Below, piece after piece: positions 20,153 to 33,476 of a DNA stretch of 64,000 bases. The DNA lies in assembly GCA_017591395.1 (NCBI GenBank), contig WEDG01001365.1:1-64000 (forward strand), in the 5' to 3' direction. The position numbers and the translations under genes are program-made. The notes under the pieces are model-generated. The model had not been told where the DNA came from. It saw only the letters and a list, made by a program, of their open reading frames with translations, and searched no databases. How positions within the stretch are numbered: position 1 is the first letter of the stretch; each line of letters begins with the position of its first letter. This stretch comes from Schistocephalus solidus (Eukaryota > Platyhelminthes > Cestoda > Diphyllobothriidea > Diphyllobothriidae).

Positions 20153-22350
20153 GGGAACACATAGAACATCTCGCACCGGTGTTTACCCGCCTTGACCAAT
20201 TAGGCGTTGTTCACATCCCGTGCAAGTGCGTTTTCGGCGTTCCCTCCCTCGAGTTTCTCGGGCACTTGGTCGACACCAACGGCATCCACCCTCTACCATC
20301 GAAGGTTGCCAATACCCGTGAATTCCCACCGCCTTCATCCAAGCGTCAGATGCAGCTAGTTCTGGACATGGTGCATTTCTCTCGCTGGCTCCTGTCTTAA
20401 TTTACAGAAACCATCCATTAGCCGTTCATGAGCCTTCTCTCAGGTCCCAAAGGTTCTTTCAAGCTGTCTGCAGACGCCCTCACTGCTATTGACAATGTGA
20501 AGGCTGTCTTAGTCTATGCCACACCTTCGACGCATTCAGCCCCCGATGCGCCAATCTCCTTCCTGGTTGACGCCTCCAATTTTGCCGTTGGCATGGTTCT
20601 TTAGCAGCATATTGGAGATCAGACCCAAACTTCAGCTTTCTTACGCATAAGGTTTTACACCTGCCGAATCTCGTCAAAACACGTTTGGACGGGAACTCCT
20701 TGCTGTGTACCTTGTCGTTAACAAATTACGGCACTTCCTTGAGAATACAAAACTTTATAGTCTTCATGGATCAAATAAAATAAAATAAGCCCCTTACCTT
20801 CGCCTTCAAGTCAAATTCTGATAAGCTCAACCTCCGGGGATCCACAAAATGGACTGCATTTCGCAGTTAACTTCAGACCTTCGCCACATTGGCGGGTCAC
20901 GGAATGAGGTGGCTGAGGCTCTGTCCAGGATCTCCCTTGCTCACCTCCAGTTTTCTCCTGGCATCGACCTCATTGCGTTGGCCGCCGAACAACGCTGTGC
21001 TTGTTTGGCCTGTGATAAGGGTGTTTTCGGACGCAAGCTCCAGGAGCCGCCACTTACTTCTGGCAACGACAGCATTCTATGCGACGTCTCCACGCCATAT
21101 CATCATCCATTTGTGCCACCACTCCTTAGCTGCAAAGTTTTCTTCCTCCCTGCACAACCTATCTCACCCTGGGAGTCGAGCTATTAACAAGTTGTTTTCC
21201 AACCACCTCGTCTGGCCTGGGATGCACAAGAACTTGAAGGCTTGGAAAGGATTAGTCTCAGCTGTCAACGGAGCAAATTCTAGCGGCATAACAAGGCCCC
21301 CATCGGCGCCTTCCCGGCCCTGGTAAAAGATTCACCTACGTTCACCTACCTCTGTCTACTGGTTGTTCCTACCTCCTCCCTTGAGTGGATCGAGTCACCC
21401 GGTGACTGGAAGCTATTCCTCTGCTTGATGTTGCTGCTTAATTTATAGTCAAAGCTCCCTCAGTCGTTGGGTTGCCCCCTTTATTTCCCCCTCCAATTTC
21501 ATGACTGATGGAAGTGCCCAATTTGAATCTCATCTTTTCCAGTCTTTCCTCTCCTCTTAAGGCTGTACAAAAATCCACACGACAGGTATCAACTGGCTGC
21601 CAACGGGATGGTCGAGCAGTTCCACTGCCAGCTAAAGGCCTCCATATACGCCGCGGATGATCCGGAGAACTAGACGGACCATCCCCCTGGTCCTGTTGGG
21701 CATCCGCTCGGACCATGATTTTTTCACTGCTGATTTCGTGTTCGGCGCCACCGTCCTACTTCCTGGTGAGATGATCTCTCAATGTCCTTGTGGTGCGGTT
21801 GAGGATCCTGTTAACCTTCGTCACCGCCTACGCCAATTATGCGGACTCTATACTCAGTTCCGACTGGCCATAAGTCTCCAAGTCTTATATGGTGAAAGAC
21901 CTGGTGACTTGCTCTCACGTCCTTCTCCGATGTGCTCCACTACGCTAACCACTGGAACCCCTCTGCGACAGCCATTCTGGATTGTTTCTCGAGGGTCGAT
22001 TACCATTAACATCTAACGTGGAACTTGCGAGGAGGTCATGAGCGTGGACCATCTCAAAGCTGGTTCTTACACATTCCGCCCGCGAGCCCTGTGCTCCTGT
22101 ACCTTATGCTCATTCACGTCCCCGACCCTCTATCCGTCCGCCTTGCATGCTTTCTTTGCCTCCGAGTTCGCACCCTCCTCCACAGCAACCTCCAAAACTA
22201 GGCGCAAGAACCACTGACGCTTCCCCTGTACCCACTGTGTATATCGCCCGTAAATTACGTCATGTTCATTTTGCTGACCGTTTGGTTACTCATGTTTTTA
22301 GACATTAACCAATCCTTCGGCGTTGCTACGCCTCACCTTCGGTCTAGCCG
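20153..22350 (+). pseudogene. Ty3/Gypsy pol relic, left-arm copy
   Basis: The order RT C-terminus, RNase H, integrase is readable through many frameshifts. It starts with HLAPVFTRLDQLGVVHIPCK, then EFLGHLVDTNGIHPLPSKV (RT thumb and connection). SFLVDASNFAVGMVL carries the RNase H Asp. GGSRNEVAEALSRI and LSHPGSRAINKLFSNHLVWP form the integrase HHCC zinc region, with its Cys pair lost. The integrase C-terminal part includes PLVLLGIRSD and FGATVLLPGEMISQ. It ends with the RHVHFADRLVTH-like tail near 22,255. Gag, protease and the RT palm are missing because the copy begins at 20,153. Confidence 0.85.
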
Positions 22351-22860
22351 GGGGTAGTATGGCGGTTTGCTTCCGTGTTCAGCGCTGCCACTGCTAATTC
22401 ATCATACCTTTACCTGCAAAACCTTGCGTATCAACGCGTGAGAACCTTTGCCTCACGCTCTTTGTCAACTCACTGCTAGCGCCCCCGCATTGTCTTTCTC
22501 TCCGCTTTACGCTTCTGGTCAATTCGTTGCTGGTGCCGCTCGAGTATTGGCTGTATTCTTTCGAGAACTTGTAGCGAATCAAACTTCATCAATTCGCTGA
22601 TTGGCTGCAGGCGACAGAGGACACACGGCTTGGGTCAGGGAATCTCAAGACACACACAACAACTTGCCTGACGAGTTAGATAGCGGAAACTGCTAGCTGA
22701 TCTCTTTTATACTCTTCAACTCGGTAAACCTGTCATACGTTATTCGTCTTCACTGACTTCTGAGTTGGGAAACCAGTGTGTCATTAACTTTACAAATTCA
22801 ACAGGGCCATCGTTTGCTTCAGAGCGTAGTGGGTTAGAGACGATGCCTTGCGCTGAAGTA
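22350..22860 (+). mobile_element. Probable 3' LTR of the left-arm Gypsy copy
   Basis: After the pol stop the sequence passes a purine-rich CCGGGGGTAG and enters TATGGCGGTTTGCTTCCGTG, a likely polypurine tract and LTR start. The first 190 bases match the right arm (40,265 down to about 40,070) and then the arms differ completely. No second LTR is visible for comparison, so the 3' boundary is a guess. Confidence 0.45.
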
Positions 22861-22879
22861 TATTGAGAGCAGGCTTATG

Positions 22880-24450
22880 CCGCATCTACCTCGCCCATTT
22901 TCCCCTCTTTCATCTGCACCGGTGTCAAGATAGAGTCAAGAAGACCGAGGGATTGGAGATGGCACTGGCCTACGCACGGTGTCCACCACAAACAAGGAAA
23001 CTACATGAAATTAGGGGGGAGCTCAAATCCCGACTGTGTGGGTGTGCCATAAAGGCACATTAAGAAGTAGCCATTGCAGTCTCACTCTCAGTCTGAGGTA
23101 CCGAGTTATCCCATCAGCTGGCAGCCTTCAAAGATATGGCTTTCAGTACATTGTGATAACTTCAACAGCATCTGATTTTTTTAAAAGTGAGGAATATGTG
23201 CTGAGACCGTTGACATCACTCTCTCTCTCCACCCTCAGAACCAGGCCACCGTCCAAGCTTGTCAGTTGTTTGATGCGGGAGTGGATGCAGTGGCCAACAG
23301 GGCTGGGGAACCCGTCTGCGCGCTTTACAACACGATCTGACTCACTTGACACTCACAGCAGGATAACCAAAACCAGGATATATGAAGGAGCCATCGCCGT
23401 CTGACTCCCAGTCCACGTATCAACCACTCAATGCAAATCACACAGTGGGCTTAAGGCATGGTGTGGTACGAAGCGTGTCCCTAGTCATGCCACCGCACTC
23501 TTTGGTCTTTGCAAAAACGATCACAAGTTCACACAGCAAGAAAGAGGAATTAGATTTCAACTGCTAGGGAGTGCCATAAAGCTTAAACTAGGAAACAATA
23601 ATTGCACTGTGACACTTCGTCCACAGAGAAGGACAGAGTTATCCTGTCCAAGTCATGACTTTTAGCGCACCGTGCTATTTTCAAGCATATCAGATTGTTT
23701 CTTTCATTTCCCATTCACCGTCTGGTTGTCTAAGCCGGTAAATCAACTGATGGTGAGATCGAGAGAGATAGCTGACAGAGCTTAAAACAGCCCGTCTGCG
23801 TGTGTCACACATCCACGAGTTGGTTGCCGTACAACACATTAAAATTTCATACAACGGGGACTGGTCCGCTTGGATGACACTTGTAGCATCGTACCCAGAT
23901 GGAGAGGGAGCCGAAGAACACACTTCCGACTTAAGAAAGAGGTACTGATTTCGTTCCTTTGGTGTGTACTTTTGGGTGCGTACATGCGTAATTTGTGCGT
24001 GTGTTCATGAAAAAAAAGTTGGCTAGTGTGATCTAGTTTGTGGTGGTTTACCGCGGGTTTTTCATGGAGCGAACATAACAGAAAGGGCTCATGCGGTGAG
24101 TGAATGTGCGTTAGCAGTGTCGACAGTGAAGGCGAATTCGGCGAGTTTACTTCTAAGATTCTGGTGGTGTTGTGCTGGTGACCGTGTGTTGGGTCCACAA
24201 GTGACCAACTAGGCCGATGCGTAAGGTGACTATGCAATGGCCACGAGACAATTTAGGGGTTGAGTCCATATTGTTGCTGGTTGTGGGTGATTTTTTGAGG
24301 GCATCAGAAGTGGGAGAGATTATATTTGTCGTCATCGCGGGGTTTGTGTCAGGGATAATGGAGGTGATGGTGATCGATGACAGTGGACATTAGGAGTTTT
24401 GTCACTGGTGATGAGGGTGGTACTCGTCATAGTCACTATGGAGGTAGGAG
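22880..24450 (+). repeat. D core plus R repeat, copy 2 (left arm)
   Basis: A D core (CACCGGTGTCAAG and AGTCAAGAAGACC at 22,915-22,950) leads through a segment related to 58,640-58,950 and into R copy 2 (23,615-24,450). The R reading frame is on the minus strand here and is interrupted near 23,700 by a deletion of about 40 bases between short GAAAC repeats. Its mirror image is 38,080-39,590. Confidence 0.6.
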
Positions 24451-24850
24451 TAGGGTCGACGATTTGAGCGTTTTTGGAGACAGCAGATAACGTTTTTAAG
24501 TGGTCGTTGCATTGCGTTTGGAAATTTGAGTAGTGTGCAAGCGAAGATCTTCTCACTTATATTGAGCAAAGAGATTCCTCCAAGGTTATCTCAGAGTTGC
24601 CGGTTTTCCCTTCGGCTTCTACGGAGGGATGATAAAGGCGTCCTAGAAATCTGGAGGAACAGATACTTTTTGCCACATCTCCAGCAATATTTCGTACGTT
24701 TGCCCAGCAGTCGGTAAACCGGGGTGCTTGTAGAGTCCCCTGATAGAGGTGAAGACAGTTCTCATTTCGTTGGGGTCCGCGTATCATGTGATTTCATCAC
24801 CCTTGCAACTTATCAGGACGCCTAGCATCCCGACCGGTCGCAGCTGCACC
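24450..24850. repeat. Unclassified segment present in both arms
   Basis: This stretch lies between R and the CR1 copy and is mirrored at 37,650-38,080. A minus-strand frame (SNFQTQCNDHLKTLSAVSKN) continues the direction of the R frame, so it may belong to the same element. No domain recognised. Confidence 0.45.
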
Positions 24851-27800
24851 AAACGGTGACATCAAAATATGGCGACTCAGCTTGTGCCGGTAAGGCAATT
24901 TATATATGCTTTTATGTGGTCCGTTCTTATCGGTCAGCAGATTGTGGATTTTTATTTCTTCTTTATCATCAAACAAATCCTGGTGTTGACGGCGTGGTCA
25001 ACCGAAAATGTCAAGGGCGGTCTAGTGCATGGCGTTCTGCAATTGGTGCCGCTGTGTATCCACATGGTGGAAATTTCTCTAATAATCGAATTCAGGCAAT
25101 TTTTTTTCCTTAAAAATTTTAACGGACTACAGAATCGCTTCATGCTCAAATAACAACCTAGCAACAAAAGACATCAAATTTTTGCAACATCGGAAGTTAT
25201 CCAGAATCTTTTTGTAACCCACAAAAGACTGAGTCGTCCCTACATATCCTTCGTACGTTTTATCAAGTTTTTTAATTAAAAATAAAACAATAAGCGTACT
25301 CCTTGTGTTTAAAATACTCACCAAACTCTATAATTGATGGACAGCCAGTAGTTTGACGATAATACTAGGCAAAGCAGCGATAACTCTTAAGAAGGAAAGC
25401 CTGACGATATTACCCTTTGTCAAGGATTTGTGCTCGTTCTCTTAATGCCTTCAGCCCACGATCGGCAAAACCTACCAAAAGAGTAATAAGTACAAATAGT
25501 GTGGGTTACGAAGATGAGTCTTGCGTTAGCTGTACCCATTTATTGATCAAACTGAAAAAATGGGAAGACGAGATCACGGATTTACGGGAGATCCTGAAGA
25601 AGAATATGGATAGCTAAAAAGAGATTAGCAGTGTTAGGCCAAAAACGCGAAGCGCATAAAGGCAAAAATTCAAGATAATGCAGTCTTAGAAGCATCTCAG
25701 TTTATGGGTAGTGATACAGTAAGTGCCGACTTGGATAACAGTATGATCAGGATAATGGAAACGGCACTTCTTCTAAAGACAGTCCTGTCTGTAATTCCAA
25801 CTTCTGTCAGCCATCCCAACTGCTCGCTAGAGATCTTAGAGGAAATCAAAGAAACAAACCCGTAACAGGATGGAATAGAAGAGCACCATAAAAGGAGAGT
25901 TTAGTCAAAAACAACTCTAAGTAATCCCTTGGGACATTTAGAGTAAAATATGGTCAGGAGGATATTAAAGAATTCCCTTGACCGACAGAATCATGTAGTT
26001 ATCCAGCGTTTATCAGAATCAAATGCTCATACCCCGAAGGAAAAGGTTTCAGACGACCTTGATGTGTTTCAACACCTGCTGAACGATATGCTTTAATCGA
26101 ATGAGAAAGTAACCGTTCGCGCAGCCTTCAGGATTGGAAACAAAATAGTAAACAGACAAAAACTTATGACCATGGACTATTAAAATTGTCTTGGACAACA
26201 AAGAAGATGTTAATTGGCCTATCTCCAGGAAAACCAACCTCAACCGGACTACTATCGAGTGGAACATCTAAACCACCGTGGCTTAGTGATGGAAGTATAA
26301 AGAAGACTACAGCTGGAGAGAACAACCTGGATATTTTTAGGGGACAAGTGATACAGAGCCACTCATTAGTAATCAGGAATCAGCCATTGCTCATGATGGC
26401 AGAGGTGAAGTAGTATTGGCACACTAGAGACAAACTGAACTTGGCACTGCCAAATGTTGCCAACTCAAATTTTTGTGTACCAACACCCAGAGTCTATTTT
26501 CGAAACCTGTCAAACTAAGAATACAGGAAACCAACCTGTCTTGTAATGTTATAGCAATAACAGAAGCATGGATATCACAGAAAATCAGTGATTGCGAAGT
26601 TGCATTATGCGGTAAGCAATTATTTAGGAGAGGCGGAATGAACCGCCGGGGTGGTCAAGTTGCAATTTATATAATGAGCAACCTAAATGTGTGAGTGGAC
26701 TGAGAAAGTTCTCGATTGTATGGAGGTTGTTTGGCTGATTATTAAAAATGGGGTCGCAGTCTCGTTTAGTCGCGACTTTCTGCCGACCACCAAGAATGGA
26801 CACCAACGTAGATACTTGTTTGCTGGAGAAAACGAAGAAGCTTTGCAGTCCACCTGATGATGTCCTCATGCGTGACTTTAATGCATCCAGCATTCGATGG
26901 AACGATCTGCAGGCGATGTGCTCCAAGTTTGCCTTCGATAACTGATCTTCTAAAGACAGAACTTTAAGCACTTCTCACACAACATGTCCTTGTTCCAAAT
27001 AGAACACGTGGAGAGCAACAAGCTAGTTGTGTGGATCTCGTCTTCACCATGGATCCTATCAATACAGTCGAGGTATACTACATAACTCCGCTTGGTCAAG
27101 GCGATCCTGTGGTTTGTTTAATATTCTGTACCGTTTGCAATAAATAAAACGACACCCAATATATGACAAGGAGACTTTTATCGATGAGAACTGAAGCAGC
27201 AAGAATATAATGGGATCTTCTTTTCTCAGGGAACGTCACTAAGGACTGAAATTTATTTAAGGAGCGATTGTTGCATGAAGTGAGGTGCCACTGTCCGTTA
27301 TCAAGGCCGGGGATATACAAAGGACCGCAGTGGCAAACACGTGATCTAAAAACCTAGATTAACAAGAAGTGAAGGCTTTGGAAGACGTTTTGTCGAACCA
27401 ATAAAAATTTAATTTTTAAAGCATATGAATTTCAAAGAAACAAGGTTAAGGGGTTGATTTACAAAAGAAGGCGAGATTTCGAAAATAATTTGCGCCGCCG
27501 AGCATTACAAAATCCGCAATTGCTCTTGAGCCACTTACGAAAGATTCCACGTAACCAAACCTCGATTCCAATTATGAGAAAGGATGACAGTTTCAAGATA
27601 TTGGAAACTAAAAGCAAAGGTGTGCATTTTTCTCAGTGCTTTTAATTGATTTTCACCAGAGAAACTGTTTCCATTACACCTCGTTACGAGACCGTGGGAG
27701 TGCCAAGTATTCCGAATATTCTGTTTAGAGAAGAAACGATTCTTTAAGAATAAAAAAGCTTGAAGGAATGCAAATCTCTCGGTCCGGATGATATTCCAAC

Positions 27801-29216
27801 AAAGTTACTCTTTGAACTTGCTTAAGAACTGGTCAAACCACTATCCTTTCTGTGCCAGAAATCGTTCCATACTGGAATTCTTTCCACAGACTGTAAAATA
27901 GCCCACATTACGCCACTTTAAAAAAGCAGTCGTCGTGCACTTACGATCAGCTACAGGCCCGTCAGTCTGACCTTCATCTGCCGCAAGGTTAAAGAGAATA
28001 TCACCAAAAAACAGTTATTTATTTGGAAACTCACATCCTCTTGTCCAATGCACAATACGACTTTTATAGGGAAAGATCGTGCTTAACGAACGTGCTTTAT
28101 ACAATGCAAAGCTGCACCAAATCACTGGATGCAAAACACACTGTGCATGTGGTCCCCACTGATTTCCAGAAATCCTTTGATAGCGTTCCGCACCAGTGTC
28201 TCCTGTACAAGTTGGCAGTGATGGATATCTGAGTCAAACTCCTTACGTGGATCAAGAATTTCCTCGTTGGTCTTTCCCAAGTTTTCCATGTAGGGGGAGA
28301 GCAATCAAGGAGCACCGTAATAGAGAGTGGAGTACCACATGGTTCAGTTCTCTGACTGACCTCTTTCTCTTGTTTGTTAATGATTGTGTCTGGGAAATCG
28401 AAATCTAGTCCCTGATACGCGACCCTACTTTCTGAACGGAATTTCGCTCCGAAAAGCAGAAACACAGACAGATGTCGGCGTTTGGATGACAGAAAACCTA
28501 AAGCTTTCTCCACAATGGTGCAAGGTGTCTCAAGCTGCAACTGCAATGCTGTAGGCCATCAAGCGGACATTTATAGTTTTCTTCGATGCTTCCTTTCGGT
28601 ACTTTTGTAAGTCCGCATCTTGAGTATGAGATCGAGGCCTGGAGATCGTGGATGCAACAGGATTACAACTTGCTCAAAAAGGGTACAACGGCAAGCCACT
28701 AAATTAGTAAGAGGTCAAGGTGCACTGCCATACGAGATCCCATTAAATAACCTAAATATATGTCCTTTGAGTTATAGGCAGTTGCGCGGAGAATTGATGC
28801 AAACTTTATGCATTGAAAGTGGCTTAGACTGTGCCCTTCTTTGTGATGACTTTTACAATTCACCACCATAACTAATCTCCAGGGCATCCCTTGAAAGTAC
28901 GTGTGCTACAAGGAAGATAGGGTGTGGCGAAGTATTTCGTCTCTCAACATTGAGTGGAACAGTGGAATAACCTACCCGAGGCGCTGGTAATGTCTCAGCC
29001 TGGGGAGATATTTAAACATCGGCTTGACCTACATATGCTGCAGTATCGCGTGAACTATGGACTATATAACCTTACAACACCAGTGTACTAAATAACTCTG
29101 TCTATATTCCCTTTACTGCGATTTCTATTCAGGATTTCTAATTCTTGAGCTTTTTAATGTGACAAATAGGGAGTTCAAAGGCATAAGTCTATTATCTTCA
29201 AATATCTTGAACTGAA
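24850..29216 (+). mobile_element. CR1 element copy B, near full length, heavily decayed
   Basis: ORF1 pieces start at about 25,417: SVGYEDESCVSCTHLLIKL gives the CxxC and LKKWEDEITDLREILKKN the coiled coil. RRM-like remains reach about 26,400, including GENNLDIFRGQVIQ. ORF2 follows with CTNTQSLFSK, IAITEAW and RDFNASSIRWNDLQ (endonuclease) and decayed RT blocks (DFQKSFDSVPHQC at 28,160). It ends at 29,216 after GACAAATAGGGAGTTCAAAGG and a TGAACTGAACT tail. A hydrophobic frame at 24,869-25,153 sits in the presumed 5' region. This copy spans the left-arm boundary at 27,105, so only its 5' two thirds is duplicated. Confidence 0.8.
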
Positions 29217-29339
29217 CTAGAGCTTTTGGTTGTCCACTCATTGGGCTAACTGATTGTAAAAATCGAAGCGTGAGCAGACGAATTATTGAAAACAGTATTT
29301 AACTTACGCTATAATCAGTTAGCTTGTAGTCTCCTATGA

Positions 29340-30500
29340 GGTTAAAGTTGAGGTCTAATGTTAGAGATGACGAGAGTCTATGTGACTATTTTCACATTTC
29401 CTATTTATTACTGTATCCTCCATGTATGCGCAAACGTGAGGTATGCCCTTCATGAGGCCAAAAATCGCGCCTTGAAATAAACCAGTAGCGAAACTTACTC
29501 CAACTGGTAGTCGTTTGTATCGAAACGAACCCCGGTTTATACTGATGGTGTTGGCATCTCGGGATTCTGTATCTAGAACGACTTGGTTGTAAGCATGTTT
29601 CAGGTCCAAAGCAGTAAATCGTTGACCACGTGAGAAAGATGCGTACAGGTACTTAATGTGTTGGAGGGAATAAGAATTAAGTTTAGGTGCTGAGTTTATC
29701 GTTAGTTTGTAGTCGCCACTGATACGCACTGAACCATTGAATAAACGAACATGGAAAATAGTGCTGTCCATTCCGAATCCTGCACGGGCTCGAAAATGTC
29801 CGCTTTCTGCAGGCAATCCATTTCTTCGACCTTCAGTGCAATTTCATAGTCGATTTAACGAGCTTTGAAGAACAGGGGCCGAAATTCTGAGTGAAATTCG
29901 AATCTAACAGCCGGATCGTGGTAGTGTCCAGTTAAATCGTCATAACAAATTCTTTATAATTTATAAACCGGCAATATAGAGTAGGGTTAACACCAATCCA
30001 ATTTATGGAGGATAGAACAGAAGGCACGCATTGTATTCAGTTCCGTCCGAGGAGATCTTGTTGTTAGCTTCCTCTGACCACTCGTACCGGCAAGTAATTA
30101 AGTTCTCCATGATTTTCAGCTTCGATCGTAAAGAACCTAAAACTTTTACATTCTCTCCAATGTAACTGAAAAAATTTAAGCCTGCTGGAAGGACCTGGGG
30201 AATTTTCCGTGGAAAGGCCTCTTTGATGAGAGCAACAGCAGCGCTAGTGTTGCTTTGAAGATTCACTGGATGACGATCCTCTGGAAGTAAGATGGCATAG
30301 GAAGACTGCAGCGGCGTGTCACCTCCTCATCCTCAGCTGGATTCGGGCAGGTGACCTGCATGTTAATGTTCGTCCGTCTTTTGGGGAAATACACTTTTTC
30401 GTTATATTTTCTTCAAAAACCAGGAAACTCTTTTCCAGTGTCTACAGTCTGACCAACGTATATGACTCTGACCACAACGGTAGCAGGATGAAAGTTGATT
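29340..30500 (-). pseudogene. Ty3/Gypsy gag-pol fragment in the spacer, different lineage
   Basis: Read on the minus strand from 30,490: a gag-like zinc knuckle CYRCGQSHIRWSDC, a degraded protease region with YIGENVKVLGSLRSKLKI, then the RT fingers and palm, VRISGDYKLTINSAPKLNS, ALDLKHAYNQVVLD, FRYKRLPVGVSFATGLFQ and PHVCAYMEDTVI. The RT box reads YMED where YxDD is expected, so the first catalytic Asp is Glu. The CYRCG knuckle and VxGDYK motif separate it from the Gypsy in the arms. It ends near 29,340 after only part of RT. Confidence 0.85.
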
Positions 30501-30629
30501 TGAGTGAGCTGAGAGTTGCTATTAAGATGAGAACCCATCCGTTTTCACAGAAAAGACAGGCAATCCATGCTCCAAGAATGATAGCACTCCAGTGTTTGAA
30601 TAATTAAGCTGCTGGAGGTAAGGCCGTAC

Positions 30630-31721
30630 ACGCCTTGACCAAGTGGAGTTAGTTATTATACCTCGTCTGTGTTGCAGGATCTTTTGTGAAGACGAGATCC
30701 ACACAACTAGCTTGTTGCTCTCCAGGTGCTCTATTTGGAACAAGGACATGTTGTGTGAGAAGTGCTTAAAGTTCTGTCTTTAGCAGATCAGTTATCGAAG
30801 GCAAACTTGGAGCACATCGCCTGCAGATCGTTCCATCGAATGCTGGATGCATTAAAGTCACGCATGAGGACATCATCAGGTGGACTGCAAAGCTTCTTCG
30901 TTTTCTCCAGCAAACAAGTATCTACGTCGGTGTCCATTCTTGGTGGTCGGCAGAAAGTCGCGACTAAACGAGACTGCGACCCCATTTTTATAATCAGCCA
31001 AACAACCTCCATACAATCGAGAACTTTCTCAGTCCACTCACACATTTAGGTTGCTCATTATATAAATTGCAACTTGATCACCCCGGCGGTTCATTCCGCC
31101 TCTCCTAAATAATTGCTTACCGCATAATGCAACTTCACAATCACTGATGTTCTGTGATAGCCATGCTTCTGGTATTGCTATAAAATTAAAAGACAGATCG
31201 GTTTCCTGTATTCTTAGTTTGACAGGTTTCGAAAATAGACTCTGGGTGTTGGTACACAAAAATTTGAGTTGGCAACATTTGGCAGTGCCAAGTTCAGTTT
31301 GTCTCTAGTGTGCCAATACTACTTCACCTCTGCCATCATGAGCAATGGCTGATTCCTGATTACTAATGAGTGGCTCTGTTTCACTTGTCCCCTGAAAATA
31401 TCCAGGTTGTTCTCTCCAGCTGTAGTCTTCTTTATACTTCCATCACTAAGCCACGGTGGTTTAGATGTTCCACTCGATAGTAGTCCGGCTGAGGTTGGTT
31501 TTCCTGGAGATAAGCCAATTCACCTCTTCTTTGCTTTCCAAGACAATTTTAATAGTCCATGGTCATAGGTTTTTGTCTGTTTACTATTTTTTTTCCAATC
31601 CTGAAGGCTGCGCGAACGGTTACTTTCTCATTCGATTAAAGCATATCGTTCAGCAGGTGTTGAAACACATCAAGGTCGGCTGAAACCTTTTCCTTCGGGG
31701 GAGGATCATTTAACTCTGATA
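30630..31721 (-). mobile_element. CR1 copy C, inner part (right-arm counterpart of copy B)
   Basis: The minus strand carries the RRM end of ORF1 (about 31,400-31,680) and the ORF2 endonuclease pieces CTNTQSLFSK and RDFNASSIRWNDLQ, nearly identical to copy B. It is cut at 31,721 by the full-length CR1 insertion, and the 5' remainder resumes at 36,475. At 30,630 it stops at the arm boundary, so the RT is missing. Confidence 0.85.
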
Positions 31722-32091
31722 AACCAGTAAGACCCTATAAGAACAACCAATTAATTAACTCTCCAACTTGGACAATTTTAACTCCGTTAGCACTTCACTA
31801 GGACTGTTCCGGACAATACTTTTCAACTGCATGTACGTACTTGCTTCCTGCTCATCTGGAATTTTTCTCGTGCCGAAATTCGTCATAAAACGGCATCAAA
31901 TTGGAATTTGTTTATCATCTTATTCAAGTTGACTACGCAGCCTCTGCACCAATAAAAACTGACAACCACTCAAGGAACCAAGCATGTGCAACCTCGTGAA
32001 GATCTGAAGTTATCCAGGACCTTCAACATCTTCAAATGGCTGAGTAGTTCCTGCATATTTAGCATACCATTTACAGTTTTTAAAAGCGTTT

Positions 32092-33474
32092 TTGAACAAG
32101 AAAGCGCATATTTGCTCATATTGCTGTAAATACTCGCCATACTCCAAACACAGTCGAAATTTTTTGTTATACGCCCAAAACAGAACAAACGCACTCGCAG
32201 TGTTTTTAACACGCATGGATTCAAAGCAATTGTTTGATAGCAGCAGAACCAGTAATGACACTTCCTTTAAAGAAAAGCCTGTGGAGATTGCGTCGGCATC
32301 CACCACTGGACCTCGATCAGTTAACACTTACAACCAAGGAACAGCAAAGCGCGCAAAAAGCGTAATGGCAGTCAAATCCGTCGGATACGAGGACGAATCT
32401 TGTGTGGGATGTTTTTATATATTACTAAGAGTTCAAAAACTGGAAAATGAGCTTGCAGACTTAAGGAAGCTCTTGCAAGATAAAAATACTCGACGAAATA
32501 CGATTAGCCATATAAAAGTTGAAAAAGCAGTGGCCAAATCACCAAAAGTACAAAAACTACAAGTAGTAACAACTCAAAATTTTCGGACCCGAATACCCAT
32601 AACGACCGGATAACAGGAAAACAGTCTTTGAATCCTACGGACGACAACTAAAGCGAACCACAAATCACATCCTCCCATCTTGTGTGCTCTAACAAGCCCG
32701 TAGTTGCATCCCAAGAAACAAACGTGTGGCAATCTGCAATGGGGAAACACCACAACACCACCAAATTGATAACGGTAATATCAGGACAACTTCAATAATG
32801 CCTCTTCCAAAGGCAGTTCCGACTTCAGACTCAACTTCTGTCGGCTATCCCAGCAGTTCTAAAGAGCCCGTAGTTGAGAGCGAAAATACCAATGAGTGGC
32901 AAGATATCATTGGGAAACAACATAAAACGATTATAAAGTTGAAAACAAACCTAATGAATCCCTCTGGTCATTCAGAGGAAAATATGGTCGGCAGTGAATC
33001 AAAAGACGCCCTAGACCGAGAGAACTGCGTAGTTATCCAGGGCTTACCTGAATCAAATGCCCACACCTCAAAGGAACGGATATCCGCTGATCTTGCTATG
33101 TTTCAGCACCTGCTGAATGATATACTTCATTCAGGAGAGACGATAACCGTTCGCGCTGCCTTCAGGCTCGGAAAAAGGATATTGAACAGTCCCAAAATGT
33201 GAGACCACGGCCTATCAAAATTGTCTTGGACAACAAGGAAGAGGCTAGCTACTTCTCTCGAGAAAAACCAACCTTCGAAACTCTCATAAGCAGGTTTTTT
33301 CAGCCGGACTACTCTCCAGCAGAACGTCTGAAACGCCGCGAATTAGTGATAGAAATGAAGAGGAGACTTGCAGCTGGAGAGAACAATCTGGTGATTTACA
33401 GGGGACGCGTGATACAGAGAAACGCAACATTGCTCTGGAACCAGCCAATGCTCATGATGGCAGCGGCAAATTAG
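32092..33474 (+). pseudogene. CR1 family A ORF1 (nucleic-acid-binding chaperone), frameshifted
   Basis: Three successive frames cover one protein. The first (32,092-32,613) ends with SVGYEDESCVGCFYILL, a CxxC motif, followed by the coiled-coil-like VQKLENELADLRKLLQDKN. The second (about 32,726-33,202) holds the RRM-like start ENCVVIQGLPES, ISADLAMFQHLLNDIL and VRAAFRLGKR. The third (33,199-33,474) holds RPIKIVLDNKEEA, RRELVIEMKRRL and ENNLVIYRGRVIQRN. CR1 and L1 ORF1 proteins bind the element RNA with such a coiled coil plus RRM/C-terminal arrangement. Breaks near 32,615 and 33,200 split it. The true start may lie at 32,215 (MDSKQLFDSS), since the preceding residues are poorly conserved. ORF2 follows at once. 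Confidence 0.8.
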
Positions 33475-33476
33475 CA

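Larger units (their letters stand above)
20153..27105. repeat. Left arm of a ~22-kb inverted duplication
   Basis: The sequence from 20,153 to 27,105 matches the reverse complement of 42,451 down to 30,630, once the CR1 insertion at 31,722-36,474 is removed. In a stretch of about 245 bases compared by eye (26,770-27,015) I count roughly four or five differences. Small indels and one replaced block (22,540-22,930 against 39,590-40,060) separate the arms. Confidence 0.9.
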
